Below are positions 7,984 to 16,449 of a DNA stretch of 64,000 bases, piece by piece. Positions within the stretch are counted from its first letter, which is position 1; every line of letters begins with the position of its first letter. The notes under the pieces were generated by a model. That model ran no database searches, was not told where the DNA came from, and was given only the letters and a program-made list of their open reading frames with translations. Source of the stretch: Olavius algarvensis spirochete endosymbiont (GTDB lineage Bacteria > Spirochaetota > Spirochaetia > DSM-2461); NCBI GenBank assembly GCA_900608495.1, contig UWYT01000194.1:1-64000 (forward strand). The letters are read 5' to 3'. Position numbers and translations under genes: made by a program.

Positions 7984-8013
7984 TTGACCTATCCCTGTTG
8001 GTTGATTTAAGAT
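7984..8013 (+). promoter_or_regulatory. Candidate promoter for tRNA-Leu
   Basis: TTGACC (7984-7989), an 18-base spacer, then TAAGAT (8008-8013). The expected start near 8020 lies just before the tRNA at 8023. It is divergent from the fbaA promoter; the two -35 boxes are only five bases apart. Confidence 0.45.
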
Positions 8014-8022
8014 TTTGACGAT

Positions 8023-8106
8023 GCCGGCGTGGTGGAATAGGTAGACACAGCAGACTTAAAATCTGCTGATTTTGTAATCGTGCCGGTTCAAATCCGGCCG
8101 CCGGTA
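8023..8106 (+). tRNA. tRNA-Leu (anticodon UAA)
   Basis: A full cloverleaf can be drawn. The acceptor stem pairs GCCGGCG (8023-8029) with CGCCGGT (8099-8105, one G-U pair), with A as discriminator. The anticodon stem GCAGA/TCTGC encloses a loop with TAA at 8057-8059. There is a long class II variable arm as expected for leucine, and the T-arm has stem GCCGG/CCGGC around TTCAAAT. The CCA end is not encoded. Confidence 0.96.
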
Positions 8107-8185
8107 ATAATATCCAAAATGTAATGGTTTTGTATCCCGTAAGCGCTTATATTGACTAGTAAATACTAATTAGTGTGAGGATGCT

Positions 8186-9226
8186 GTGAGATTCAAAGAA
8201 TTTTTTTCATTACTGTCTTTAATGCTGGGGACAATATTCGGGGCGTCAGGTTTCGAAAAAGAGGCTCTCTTTGCAGGCGGCTGCTTCTGGTGTATGGAAC
8301 CTCCTTTTGAAGCGCTCAGGGGTGTTCTGGCTGTTTACAGCGGCTACTCCGGAGGTACGGTGGAAAATCCAAGCTATCAGCAAGTAACAGAAGGCAATAC
8401 CGGGCATTACGAAGCGATTAAAGTAGTATACGATGCAGATATTGTAAGCTATGAAGAACTGCTTGAAGTCTTTTGGCGAAACATTGATCCTACCGATCGT
8501 TATGGTCAGTTCTACGATCGGGGTGATCAGTATAGGACTGCTATCTTTTACAACAACAATGCCGAAAAACGCCTCGCCGAACTTTCGAAGAAAACACTCG
8601 AAACGTCGGGAAAATTCAAAGAGAAAATAGCAACAAAAATTCTACCCGCTGGACATTTCTATAAGGCAGAGGATTATCACCAGGATTACTATAAGAAATA
8701 TCCAGATCGATATTATGCTTATGCCGCTGGATCGGGGCGAAAAGGTTTTTTAGAGAAAGTGTGGAAGAACGAGAAATGGGTCATGTATGAAAAACCGCAT
8801 GAACGTGAACTTAAATCGAAGCTGACAGAGCGTCAATTTGAAATCACCCAGGAAGATGGAACTGAAAGTGCTTTTGACAATGAATACTGGAATAATCATG
8901 AAGATGGCCTGTACGTAGACGTTGTATCAGGCGAACCCTTGTTCTTATCAATAGACAAATACGATTCCAGGACCGGATGGCCCTCCTTTACGAAGCCCGT
9001 CGACAGCCATTTCGTGATCAACAAACCCGATAGATCTTTGTTTATGCAGCGAACCGAGGTTCGCAGTAAATATGCCGATTCCCACTTAGGGCATGTGTTC
9101 AACGATGGACCGATTGATACAGGGGGCCTGCGTTACTGTATAAACTCAGCCTCGCTTCGTTTTGTTCCTCTGGAAGATATGGAAAAAGAGGGATATGGGG
9201 AGTATCTAAGCTTCTTTGAGAAATAA
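8186..9226 (+). CDS. msrAB: Peptide methionine sulfoxide reductase MsrA-MsrB fusion, exported
   Basis: A 346-residue two-domain enzyme repairing both epimers of oxidised methionine. Residues 1-22 are a signal peptide ([10 protein letters not shown]), so it probably acts in the periplasm. The MsrA domain follows (residues about 25-180), with the catalytic G-C-F-W-C motif and the G-H-Y-E-A and Y-H-Q-D-Y-Y elements. The MsrB domain (about 200-335) has [17 protein letters not shown] and R-Y-C-I-N-S, the cysteine being the likely nucleophile. The MsrB part lacks the two C-x-x-C zinc motifs: [13 protein letters not shown] stands where the first would be. It starts with GTG after GAGG (8177-8180). 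Confidence 0.93.
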   Translation: MRFKEFFSLLSLMLGTIFGASGFEKEALFAGGCFWCMEPPFEALRGVLAVYSGYSGGTVENPSYQQVTEGNTGHYEAIKVVYDADIVSYEELLEVFWRNIDPTDRYGQFYDRGDQYRTAIFYNNNAEKRLAELSKKTLETSGKFKEKIATKILPAGHFYKAEDYHQDYYKKYPDRYYAYAAGSGRKGFLEKVWKNEKWVMYEKPHERELKSKLTERQFEITQEDGTESAFDNEYWNNHEDGLYVDVVSGEPLFLSIDKYDSRTGWPSFTKPVDSHFVINKPDRSLFMQRTEVRSKYADSHLGHVFNDGPIDTGGLRYCINSASLRFVPLEDMEKEGYGEYLSFFEK

Positions 9227-9409
9227 ATGAATTGGTGCTGAGCGCGCCGAATTGACCTTACGACGTAAACTCATCTTCCTATGCGCCTAATAAGAGTCGC
9301 ATGCGGAGAGTGTTGGAATTGGGTGATAAGCAGTGGTTTTCACTTGAAGACAGTGCCGAATCTGATCCAGTCGAACGCACGCAAAAGCATCCTTTAAATT
9401 CCCCGTTAA
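9227..9409. other. Intergenic stretch after msrAB
   Basis: No gene that I can support. Short frames exist on both strands but show no family pattern or ribosome-binding site. A small inverted pair ATGCG/CGCAT near 9279-9304 is too weak to call a terminator. The doubtful coiled-coil gene on the minus strand ends at 9410. Confidence 0.4.
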
Positions 9410-9793
9410 TCAATAATCTCCTTGCCAAAGTTTGCTTTCGCTCAAACTGTTTACGCAGCACATGTCGGCGTGTTTCATACTGTATCTGATACGAAACAAT
9501 AGGAAACGTTCAATATCTTTTATATCGCATTTAATGCTCTTTATATCATCCTCGAGGAATTTTACTTTGCTTTCAAGACTGCTACTGTCAAACTTAATAC
9601 TGTTTATATCATCTTTGAGACGGTCAAATTTCTCCGAGAGATAGTTCGACTTGCTTAGAAAGTAGTCTATTTCGAAGAGGACAAAATCACACTTCCTAAA
9701 TCCTTTCTTTGCACATTCGATGTTAGGCAGTAAGTCACTCTCGGAGCTGTTTAATACTTCCTGCATAAATAACCTGAGGTCAGCATGCCTCAT
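9410..9793 (-). CDS. Small coiled-coil protein with internal repeat, hypothetical
   Basis: A possible 127-residue protein that I do not recognise. Residues about 45-95 are a predicted coiled coil holding two related units of about 21 residues: one around K-F-D-R-L-K-D-D-I-N-S-I-K-F-D and one around V-K-F-L-E-D-D-I-K-S-I-K-C-D-I. The matching DNA also carries a degenerate repeat with TTTATATCATC. There is no signal peptide. The start ATG lacks a clear ribosome-binding site, and the base composition is a little more AT-rich than the flanks. The repeat style loosely recalls short coiled-coil repeat proteins of other spirochaetes, but this is only an impression. It could also be a decayed remnant. 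Confidence 0.4.
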   Translation of the reverse strand: MRHADLRLFMQEVLNSSESDLLPNIECAKKGFRKCDFVLFEIDYFLSKSNYLSEKFDRLKDDINSIKFDSSSLESKVKFLEDDIKSIKCDIKDIERFLLFRIRYSMKHADMCCVNSLSESKLWQGDY

Positions 9794-10038
9794 TCATTTC
9801 TATCAGTCTATCTTATTTTTTATCAACAAGAAATTTCGTAAGAATACTTGTATGAAAAGGTCATCTGGAGGGCACAAAATGACTTTCAAAACCATTGGAA
9901 CATAGCTATATCCTGCTTTGCTCATTCAACAATTCTGTATCAACTTACCGACAGCACAAACTTCCCTGGAGGACTCTCACAATTTTGAACAGGTTGCAAC
10001 GATGTGGAATGGTTCTCTTGTGGTTGGACGAAGTATGA
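9794..10038. other. Non-coding stretch before hflX
   Basis: About 245 bases with no gene I can support. Short frames on both strands lack start signals and family patterns. It contains the upstream region of the coiled-coil gene (minus) and leads into the hflX promoter (plus). Confidence 0.4.
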
Positions 10039-10044
10039 TATAAT
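10018..10044 (+). promoter_or_regulatory. Candidate promoter for hflX
   Basis: A perfect TATAAT (10039-10044) lies 16 bases before the hflX ATG. The best -35 is TTGTGG (10018-10023), but the spacer is only 15 bases. The leader would be about 10 bases, with GGTGAG as a weak ribosome-binding site. Confidence 0.4.
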
Positions 10045-10060
10045 CGCTTTCTGGTGAGCA

Positions 10061-11365
10061 ATGCTTTCTTGGAGTAAGCGCGATATTTTTCTCAGTACCT
10101 GTGAACAATCCCTCCTTGTCGGCATATTTGATGCTGATGAAATGCAGACCAACGTGTATGCTCATTTGAACGAATTGCAAAGTCTTGTTGAAACCCTAGG
10201 GATTTCTGTGAAGAAATCCTTATTACTTACGCTCAAATCGATTAATCCCCGTCATCTAATTGGTAATGGTAAGGTGGATGAGATTGCCCAAATAATCGTG
10301 GATGAGGAAATTGACCTTGTAGTTTTCGATAACGATCTTTCACCCGCCCAGCAACGGAATCTCGAAAACAGGTGGGAAATAGCGGTTATCGATCGACAGG
10401 AAATTATCCTGGATATCTTCGCGACTAGGGCAAGTACCCGGGAAGCTGTTCTACAGGTTTCCCTTGCTCGGATGAAATATAGTCTCCCCAGGCTGACACG
10501 AGCATGGACTCATCTCTCCCGACAACGTGGTGGGGCCAGAGGAAATAGAGGAAAGGGTGAAACACAGTTGGAGACGGATAAGCGCCTTGTTCTGAACAAA
10601 ATCGCCAGACTCAAGAAAGATCTGAAAAAGGTGAGCGATCAAAGGAAAATCCGCAGAAAAAGAAGACTGGAGCGCTCCATGCCGTCGGTATCATTGGTGG
10701 GTTATACAAACGCTGGGAAATCTGCCTTGCTGAACTCGATAAGCGATTCGAATGTACTTGTAAGAAACAAACTTTTTGCAACCCTGGATCCTACTACACG
10801 ATGTTTTGCATTGCAGGATGGACGCGAACTGCTTATCACTGATACCGTTGGATTTATCAGGAAACTGCCCCACGGCCTTATTGAGGCATTTAAATCCACA
10901 CTGGAAGAAGCCCTTCATGCCGATGTGCTGTTTCACGTGGTCGATGGGAGTAGTGACGAATTGGATGAGCACATTCGCGTTACGTACAGAGTGTTACGCG
11001 AACTCAATGCGGGTGACAAAAAACAAATACTTGTTCTCAATAAGGCCGATAAATTAAACAGATACACGCGAGAGGAGCTTCGCATGAGATATCCGGAGAG
11101 TTTGCTCGTATCGGCAAGAAGCGGGGAGGGAATTGAAGACTTGTTGCAAACGCTTGCTGGCATTCTAAATGATGATTATCAGGTAATCACATTGAATCTA
11201 CCTTTTAACAGGTGGGACTTGAGAGCCAAACTGCACAGGGACTCGACAGTGCTGAGAGAAAAATACAGCGATGAGGGACTTGTAATCGCAGTCAGGCTTA
11301 ACAACCAGGAAAAAAATCGTTTCTCCCCTTATCTTATTGACACCGACTGGATTCCTGGAAAGTGA
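10061..11365 (+). CDS. hflX: GTPase HflX
   Basis: A 434-residue ribosome-associated GTPase. The N-terminal HflX domain carries S-I-N-P-R-H-L-I-G-N-G-K-V-D-E and the hallmark S-R-Q-R-G-G-A-R-G-N-R-G-K-G-E-T-Q-L-E. The G domain has G-Y-T-N-A-G-K-S (P-loop, near residue 213), D-P-T-T-R (G2), D-T-V-G-F-I (G3) and N-K-A-D (G4). HflX splits stalled or hibernating 70S ribosomes under stress in other bacteria. The stop overlaps the GTG start of the M23 peptidase gene (GTGA), so the two are coupled. Confidence 0.95.
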   Translation: MLSWSKRDIFLSTCEQSLLVGIFDADEMQTNVYAHLNELQSLVETLGISVKKSLLLTLKSINPRHLIGNGKVDEIAQIIVDEEIDLVVFDNDLSPAQQRNLENRWEIAVIDRQEIILDIFATRASTREAVLQVSLARMKYSLPRLTRAWTHLSRQRGGARGNRGKGETQLETDKRLVLNKIARLKKDLKKVSDQRKIRRKRRLERSMPSVSLVGYTNAGKSALLNSISDSNVLVRNKLFATLDPTTRCFALQDGRELLITDTVGFIRKLPHGLIEAFKSTLEEALHADVLFHVVDGSSDELDEHIRVTYRVLRELNAGDKKQILVLNKADKLNRYTREELRMRYPESLLVSARSGEGIEDLLQTLAGILNDDYQVITLNLPFNRWDLRAKLHRDSTVLREKYSDEGLVIAVRLNNQEKNRFSPYLIDTDWIPGK

Positions 11366-12606
11366 AGTTTGTATTGCGGTTTACGATTCAAAGCTGCTAC
11401 TTAGTTGTCGCTTATCTTGTGACTGCTTTGGTGGCCATCTACTATCCATCCCACGTGGCAGCCAACGTGAAAACTGAAGAGACACGGGAATTAGCCAGCA
11501 ACGTACAAACTTTCACAATTCCAGATAGTGATAGCTACAACAAAACTGTCTTGAGATTCGCCAGAGGCCAAACATTGTCCGGCCTTCTATCCAGTGCTGG
11601 TTATTCGGCGGTTATCGTTTCTGACATTGTGGATAGTCTTAGCCAAGTATTGGATATGAGAAAAATCCTTGAGGGTCAGAAGATGCTTGTCAAGTCCTCT
11701 GAAGATGGGCAGATAGAAGAAGTGGAACTGGAGGTTAACTTCGATCGGATCGTTAGAACTAGGTATAATGGGAATGCTTGGCGGGCCGAAAAAGATATCA
11801 TAGACACCTATTCAATTCCTACCTTGTCTATTGCTACTATCGAGAGTTCTCTTTTTGAAGCTGCTAGGAATAATGAAGTGCCCGTTTCGGTTGTGATGGA
11901 AGCAATCAAGCTTTTCAGTTTCAGTGTTGATTTTCAGCGGGATATCAAACCCGGCGACAGAGTGACGATCCTCTATGAGAAGATATACAATCACGATGAT
12001 GAATACTTGGCTGCCGGCGGTTTGATATACGCAAAGCTAGAAAACAACGAGAAGGATGTCAAATTTTGGCAGTATACTAGACTGGATGGGAAAAATGATT
12101 ATTACGAGCCAAATGGAGAATCTGTCCAGAGAACACTCTTGAAAACCCCGGTTGATGCGGCGCGTATTTCATCCAGATTTGGATATCGAAAAATCCCGAT
12201 GCTCAACTTTGATGGTTTTCACCACGGTATTGATTTTGCGGTTCGAAAAGGAACTCCTGTTATGGCGGCTGGAGATGGAAGAGTTTCTATTGCAGGCTGG
12301 GAGAATAACTATGGTTTTAGAGTGAAACTTTCTCATATAAATCACTATGACACCATGTATGCACATCTTAGCAAAATTGCAGACGGAATTCATGCTGGAA
12401 CGCGTGTACGCCAGGGCCAAGTTATTGGCTACGTTGGTTCCACCGGTTTTTCAACCGGCCCTCACTGTCACTATGAGGTTCATTACTACGGGACGCCAGT
12501 TAATCCAGTCAATCTGCAATTTCCACCCTCACATCGACTGGATAGTGAAGATGTTGTAGTTTTGGATTCCAAAATAAATGCTCTATCGACCCAATTTGGT
12601 TTATAA
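11362..12606 (+). CDS. M23-family peptidoglycan endopeptidase, membrane-anchored
   Basis: A 414-residue envelope protein beginning at GTG in a GTGA overlap with hflX. An N-terminal hydrophobic helix (residues about 8-27) acts as a signal anchor. Residues 60-250 hold a LysM/OapA-like region (F-A-R-G-Q-T-L-S-G-L-L) and a linker. The M23 (LytM) domain at about 270-385 has H-H-G-I-D-F-A (H-x-x-x-D zinc ligands) and H-C-H-Y-E-V-H (H-x-H). All zinc ligands are present, so it should cut cross-links in cell-wall peptides, unlike degenerate EnvC/NlpD activators. It resembles MepM-type enzymes of cell elongation. Confidence 0.9.
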   Translation: MKFVLRFTIQSCYLVVAYLVTALVAIYYPSHVAANVKTEETRELASNVQTFTIPDSDSYNKTVLRFARGQTLSGLLSSAGYSAVIVSDIVDSLSQVLDMRKILEGQKMLVKSSEDGQIEEVELEVNFDRIVRTRYNGNAWRAEKDIIDTYSIPTLSIATIESSLFEAARNNEVPVSVVMEAIKLFSFSVDFQRDIKPGDRVTILYEKIYNHDDEYLAAGGLIYAKLENNEKDVKFWQYTRLDGKNDYYEPNGESVQRTLLKTPVDAARISSRFGYRKIPMLNFDGFHHGIDFAVRKGTPVMAAGDGRVSIAGWENNYGFRVKLSHINHYDTMYAHLSKIADGIHAGTRVRQGQVIGYVGSTGFSTGPHCHYEVHYYGTPVNPVNLQFPPSHRLDSEDVVVLDSKINALSTQFGL

Positions 12607-12650
12607 TCATAGGTGTTCTTGAAATCCGAATAGCTAAGTAACATAGTCTT

Positions 12651-13286
12651 ATGTCTTTTATCAAAACCTTCACTTGCGGTGTTCTTGAAACGAATGCATA
12701 CCTCTTCGGATTGGATACTGGGAAAGAAATGATTTTGTTGGACGCTCCTCAGGGTTGTTTCAATGCTGTAAGTGCTGTACTCAAAGAATTAGAACTCCGA
12801 CTTGAAGCTGTTTTTATTACACATGCCCATTTTGATCATACTCTGGATCTTGGTTACTTCGCCAAGATCAATATTCCGATTTATGCTCACAGTAGTACGC
12901 AGGATGATATCGAGAAGTTTCGAACCTTCAACATGGTTGAGTATCACGCTGATGAGTATCCGAAGGGGAAAGTGTCAGTTCCGCTGAAAGATGAAACGAC
13001 TGTGTCGGTGGCTGGATTTGAAATCGAGGTACTCAAGGTGCCGGGACACACGCCAGATTCGTTGGCATATTACATCCCAAGTTCTTCGGTTTGTTTTGCG
13101 GGGGACTTGATATTTCTGGATTCCGTGGGGCGGACCGATCTTCCAGGCGGCGATTTCGATCAGTTGACAGACTCGATTAAAACTAAGATATACAGCCTGG
13201 ATGATTCTACGATTATATATCCGGGGCACGGACCTCCAACCAGTGTTGGAAACGAAAGGCGTGGCAATCCGTTCGTAAGGGTTTAG
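12651..13286 (+). CDS. Metallo-beta-lactamase-fold hydrolase (glyoxalase II-like)
   Basis: A 211-residue protein with the zinc motif T-H-A-H-F-D-H near residue 57, a distal H at V-P-G-H-T-P-D, F-A-G-D-L-I-F with the bridging aspartate, and a final Y-P-G-H-G-P. This is the compact YcbL/GloB-like group that hydrolyses thioesters such as S-lactoylglutathione or related compounds. The substrate is not set by the sequence. It lacks the C-terminal domain of classic glyoxalase II. The ATG follows a pyrimidine-rich stretch with no ribosome-binding site. Confidence 0.85.
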   Translation: MSFIKTFTCGVLETNAYLFGLDTGKEMILLDAPQGCFNAVSAVLKELELRLEAVFITHAHFDHTLDLGYFAKINIPIYAHSSTQDDIEKFRTFNMVEYHADEYPKGKVSVPLKDETTVSVAGFEIEVLKVPGHTPDSLAYYIPSSSVCFAGDLIFLDSVGRTDLPGGDFDQLTDSIKTKIYSLDDSTIIYPGHGPPTSVGNERRGNPFVRV

Positions 13287-13305
13287 GTTTGGATTGCGGG
13301 CTTAC

Positions 13306-13333
13306 TTGTCAAATCATTTATAATTTAGATAAT
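13306..13333 (+). promoter_or_regulatory. Candidate promoter for metA-nudix
   Basis: TTGTCA (13306-13311), a 16-base spacer, then GATAAT (13328-13333). An alternative TATAAT sits at 13319-13324 but without a well-placed -35. No SAM riboswitch or T-box structure is evident in this short leader. Confidence 0.3.
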
Positions 13334-13360
13334 CTACTCTATCATATCTGAGGGGTGCCA

Positions 13361-14278
13361 ATGCCAATAACTATCAAAGACGGTCTTCCTGCAATTGAGG
13401 TGCTAGGCAGGGAAAACATTTTTGTGATGCCTTCTTCCAGAGCGTCACATCAGGATATACGGCCATTAAAACTGCTGATTCTGAATTTGATGCCGCTTAA
13501 GATAGTTACCGAAAATCAGCTCCTGCGCATGCTTTCAAACACGCCGCTCCAGTGTGAGATAGAGCTGATTCTGCCTGTTTCTCATGTGTCAAAGAATACT
13601 CCCAGAGAGCATTTGGATTTCTTTTATAGATCTTTTAAGGATATAAAAAATTCTAAATTTGATGGTTTGATTATCACAGGTGCCCCTGTTGAAACCTTGG
13701 AATTCGAAAAGGTGGATTATTGGAATGAAATCTCGGAGATAATGGATTGGGCTCAGAAACATGTGTATAGCACACTCTACATATGCTGGGCGGCACAAGC
13801 TGGCCTTTATTATCATTATGGTATCCCTAAACATCCGGTTGAAACGAAGATTTCGGGCGTATTTCGACACAGTGTTGTAGATACCAGGGTGCCACTTGTG
13901 CGTGGTTTTGACGATCAGTTCTATGCACCACATTCCAGACACACCGAAGTGAGGCGTGAAGATATTGAAGGAATAGAAGATCTTTTGATACTTTCAGAAT
14001 CTGGGGATTCAGGCATTTACATTGTGATTTCCAGGGACGGAAGGCGTGTTTTTACTACTGGTCACTCCGAATACGATCCTCTGACTCTCAAGGAGGAATA
14101 CGAACGCGATTTGAAACGAGGCGATAATCCTCCTGTCCCGCGTAACTACTTCCCCAACGATAATCCAAATGGATATCCCATTATCAAATGGCGTAGCCAT
14201 GCGCACTTGTTATTTTCCAATTGGCTTAATTACTACGTCTATCAACAAACTCCGTATGATTTGGAAAAAATCGGATAA
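13361..14278 (+). CDS. metA: Homoserine O-acyltransferase MetA, predicted acetyl-CoA type
   Basis: A 305-residue enzyme of methionine synthesis that activates homoserine for sulphur transfer. The ATG at 13361 is preferred over the GTG at 13355: AGGGG (13351-13355) is then well spaced and the protein starts M-P-I like E. coli MetA. Family motifs are plain: [27 protein letters not shown] (catalytic Cys), [12 protein letters not shown] and W-R-S-H. In [10 protein letters not shown], residue 111 is Glu. In studied MetA proteins Glu here goes with acetyl-CoA use and Gly with succinyl-CoA, so O-acetylhomoserine is predicted. It overlaps the Nudix gene by one base. Confidence 0.93.
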   Translation: MPITIKDGLPAIEVLGRENIFVMPSSRASHQDIRPLKLLILNLMPLKIVTENQLLRMLSNTPLQCEIELILPVSHVSKNTPREHLDFFYRSFKDIKNSKFDGLIITGAPVETLEFEKVDYWNEISEIMDWAQKHVYSTLYICWAAQAGLYYHYGIPKHPVETKISGVFRHSVVDTRVPLVRGFDDQFYAPHSRHTEVRREDIEGIEDLLILSESGDSGIYIVISRDGRRVFTTGHSEYDPLTLKEEYERDLKRGDNPPVPRNYFPNDNPNGYPIIKWRSHAHLLFSNWLNYYVYQQTPYDLEKIG

Positions 14279-14751
14279 TGGAAATCGATCGATCTTGGGG
14301 TGCGGTAGTTATTGATAACAAGCAAAAATTCCTTCTGGTCCAGCATTCAAACGGACAGCACTGGAGCCATCCGAAGGGACACCCCAATCCTGGCGAAACA
14401 CCCTTTGAAACCGCCATACGGGAAATCAGAGAGGAGGGGAATGTTGATGTGGCATTGATAAATGGGTTTCAAATGCGGGAGACTTGGACCCTTCCTGATG
14501 GACGCAGAAAAGAGGTTGTGTATTACTTGGGGAAGAAGATTGGTTCTGCTGAAGAGAATCGAATGGAGAACAGAAAGATAGGTGTACCGGTTGCCATACA
14601 GAAGGACGAGAAAAAATCTCCGGACGAAGAGATTCTTGGACGGGCGTGGCTATCCTATCAGGAGGCTCTGGAGAGGATTACCTATGAGGCCGGTAGGAGG
14701 GTGCTAAGAGCAGCTGTGGAATTCTTGAAGCTTCAGGGAATGGCGCATTAA
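14278..14751 (+). CDS. Nudix hydrolase (Ap4A hydrolase-like)
   Basis: A 157-residue Nudix protein. The box reads G-H-P-N-P-G-E-T-P-F-E-T-A-I-R-E-I-R-E-E-G: the Gly, Glu and R-E-x-x-E-E core that binds metal is complete, though the usual x-Gly after E-E is shifted (E-E-G-N-V). The start S-W-G-A-V-V-I and H-W-S-H-P-K-G-H-P pattern match the bis(5'-nucleosyl)-tetraphosphatase group, which clears Ap4A and related alarmones. An insert around residues 85-115 is rich in charged residues. Its ATG overlaps the metA stop by one base, so it is co-translated with metA. Confidence 0.82.
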   Translation: MEIDRSWGAVVIDNKQKFLLVQHSNGQHWSHPKGHPNPGETPFETAIREIREEGNVDVALINGFQMRETWTLPDGRRKEVVYYLGKKIGSAEENRMENRKIGVPVAIQKDEKKSPDEEILGRAWLSYQEALERITYEAGRRVLRAAVEFLKLQGMAH

Positions 14752-14783
14752 TGCGGTTGCAGATACTTCTCGCTGTTGTATCA

Positions 14784-15263
14784 CTATTTTTGAAAGTCTT
14801 TGATAAGGAAATCCAGCGCCTCTATTCCCAATAATACCACGGCCGATACGATTAAACCCGATATGGCAACTCCAACTAGAACAGCGAGGAGGGTTTTCCG
14901 CCGACTGAGTCCGAGTACCCAGGCGCCTAGAGTACCGGTCCACGCCCCGGTTATGGGGAGGGGGATGCTCACGAATACGGCGACACCCCAAAACCCCAGG
15001 CGTTCAACTTTTTTTGTCAGCTTTGTTCGAGCTCGTTCAACAAGTTTATCGAAGTTTGTGGAATAAAATCGCCAACGGTAGAATAACTTATGGATGTTAT
15101 CCAAAAAAAAGTAGGCGATTGGAGCCACGAGGGCATTGAGTAATACGCAGTACGGATAGGCCAGTATCCACGGAATGCCCTTAACTAACGCGTAGGGAAG
15201 CCCGCCTCTGAGTTCGGCGATGGGAAGTAGTGTTAAAACAGTTATCCATATCCAGTGCACCAT
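14784..15263 (-). CDS. Small multidrug export protein family (PF06695-like) membrane protein
   Basis: A 159-residue membrane protein with about four hydrophobic helices (residues 3-17, 30-54, 88-115, 122-147). The motifs L-P-I-A-E-L-R-G-G-L-P-Y-A at residues 17-29 and F-V-S-I-P-L-P-I-T-G-A-W-T-G-T-L-G-A are the family signature. The name comes from an early drug-resistance link, and the true transport role is not known. It is convergent with the Nudix gene and apparently transcribed alone. Confidence 0.8.
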   Translation of the reverse strand: MVHWIWITVLTLLPIAELRGGLPYALVKGIPWILAYPYCVLLNALVAPIAYFFLDNIHKLFYRWRFYSTNFDKLVERARTKLTKKVERLGFWGVAVFVSIPLPITGAWTGTLGAWVLGLSRRKTLLAVLVGVAISGLIVSAVVLLGIEALDFLIKDFQK

Positions 15264-15297
15264 ATTTTGACAAGAATGCAGTCCGATCAGGGTTTGA

Positions 15298-16191
15298 TCA
15301 AGTGCCGGATTGGGGAAGGGGAAACCTGTACCGTGCTAAATCTCTTAGAATTCTGGCTATAAGCAAAAAGGCTTTGTGATCCAGCGAGTCGACGCTGTCC
15401 TTTGGGCCATGCCTGGTCTTCCAAGTCTGGGGTAGGTCGATTCTTTGGTGATTGTCTCTCAAGTTATTGGAGTTGGCTTTGATCTGCCTATACTGCTTTG
15501 CGAGGTGCAGCGCTTCGTTTCGTGGTAAGACGGAGAGCTGAATTGCAGGATATCCTCCGAGCAACAGGCCCAAGTCATCAGAAAACATCGGGTTGACACC
15601 AAAATCCTGCCCATTGGAATAATTTTTCAAGAAGTCTTCAATCATTTTGTAGGTGATGGAAATTGAATTATCAATACGCTCGATTCCTGACTGGTTGCGT
15701 CTCCATACCGGTGTATTGCCAATTCCACACATGTCGAGCACGAGGAAAAGCATATTCTGCACATTGAGTTTTTTGAGGTGCCTTGCTAGAAACCACGAAC
15801 CCTGATCGGTGGGTTTCATATTCTTTGTGAGTTCCTCCTTGTCTGTAAATATTATTTGAGTACAGTGCTGCCATCCGAGTTTGCAAATCTTCTCCCAATG
15901 GTTCATGAGTTGGAAGATGCATGCGGCATTATCGTTGGCTCCAGGAGTTCCACGGACCCGGTCGTAGTGGGAAATCAGAGTGACGCGATAGTATTGCATG
16001 TCTATTTTTGCCGAGTTAGGGTTGAGAAGCGCTATATGCCTGGTTTCGTCGATTGAAATCACTTCGTGAGGTATTCCACGCCGTTTTAGTGATTCTTCCA
16101 ATATTTGCTGTCGGCTAATGTTCTCTAAGCAGAATTGTTGTAATTCTATGAGGTCTTCCCTGGGGAGCGGAAGGCATGGTAAATCCGACAT
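15298..16191 (-). CDS. M28-family peptidase-like protein
   Basis: A 297-residue protein when started at the ATG at 16191 (an upstream in-frame start at 16227 is less likely because of the -10 box at 16203-16198). It has the M28 zinc-peptidase pattern: S-H-Y-D-R-V near residue 72 (H-x-D), G-A-N-D-N-A-A (the bridging Asp), then F-T-D-K-E-E (Glu pair) and a later D-M-C-G. No signal peptide is visible, so it should be cytoplasmic. The substrate is unknown; the family includes aminopeptidases and glutaminyl cyclases. Gaps around the last His ligand mean activity is not certain. Confidence 0.7.
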   Translation of the reverse strand: MSDLPCLPLPREDLIELQQFCLENISRQQILEESLKRRGIPHEVISIDETRHIALLNPNSAKIDMQYYRVTLISHYDRVRGTPGANDNAACIFQLMNHWEKICKLGWQHCTQIIFTDKEELTKNMKPTDQGSWFLARHLKKLNVQNMLFLVLDMCGIGNTPVWRRNQSGIERIDNSISITYKMIEDFLKNYSNGQDFGVNPMFSDDLGLLLGGYPAIQLSVLPRNEALHLAKQYRQIKANSNNLRDNHQRIDLPQTWKTRHGPKDSVDSLDHKAFLLIARILRDLARYRFPLPQSGT

Positions 16192-16449
16192 GATGCCAGT
16201 ATATAGCACTGTGGTGTTAGAACGCATCCTGCCTTCTGAAAAATCGTGAAGGGGATGTCTACTTTGCGCTCAGCGAGGGAATGCAATCCACGCTCAAAAA
16301 GCATCGCGCGCCCGGAACAAGTCATGATGATTCGAACCATCGGCATTGCTTATCTATGTTTCACCCGGATGATCGAAAAACCATCTTCGAAATGTTGCCA
16401 GCTAAACGACCAAAGAGGCAGGAAGCTTTCAGAGCCGAATCCAGATTTA
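16192..16449. other. Intergenic stretch between M28 gene and greA
   Basis: About 258 bases with no supported gene. It holds the promoter region of the M28 gene on the minus strand. Some short frames cross it on the plus strand but none has a start signal or a recognisable product. A T-arm-like GATTCGAACC near 16329 does not extend to a cloverleaf. Confidence 0.4.

Noticed and set aside
16228-16449. tRNA-like GATTCGAACC and short frames between the M28 gene and greA
   Set aside because: No acceptor or anticodon stem can be drawn; the frames have no start signals.
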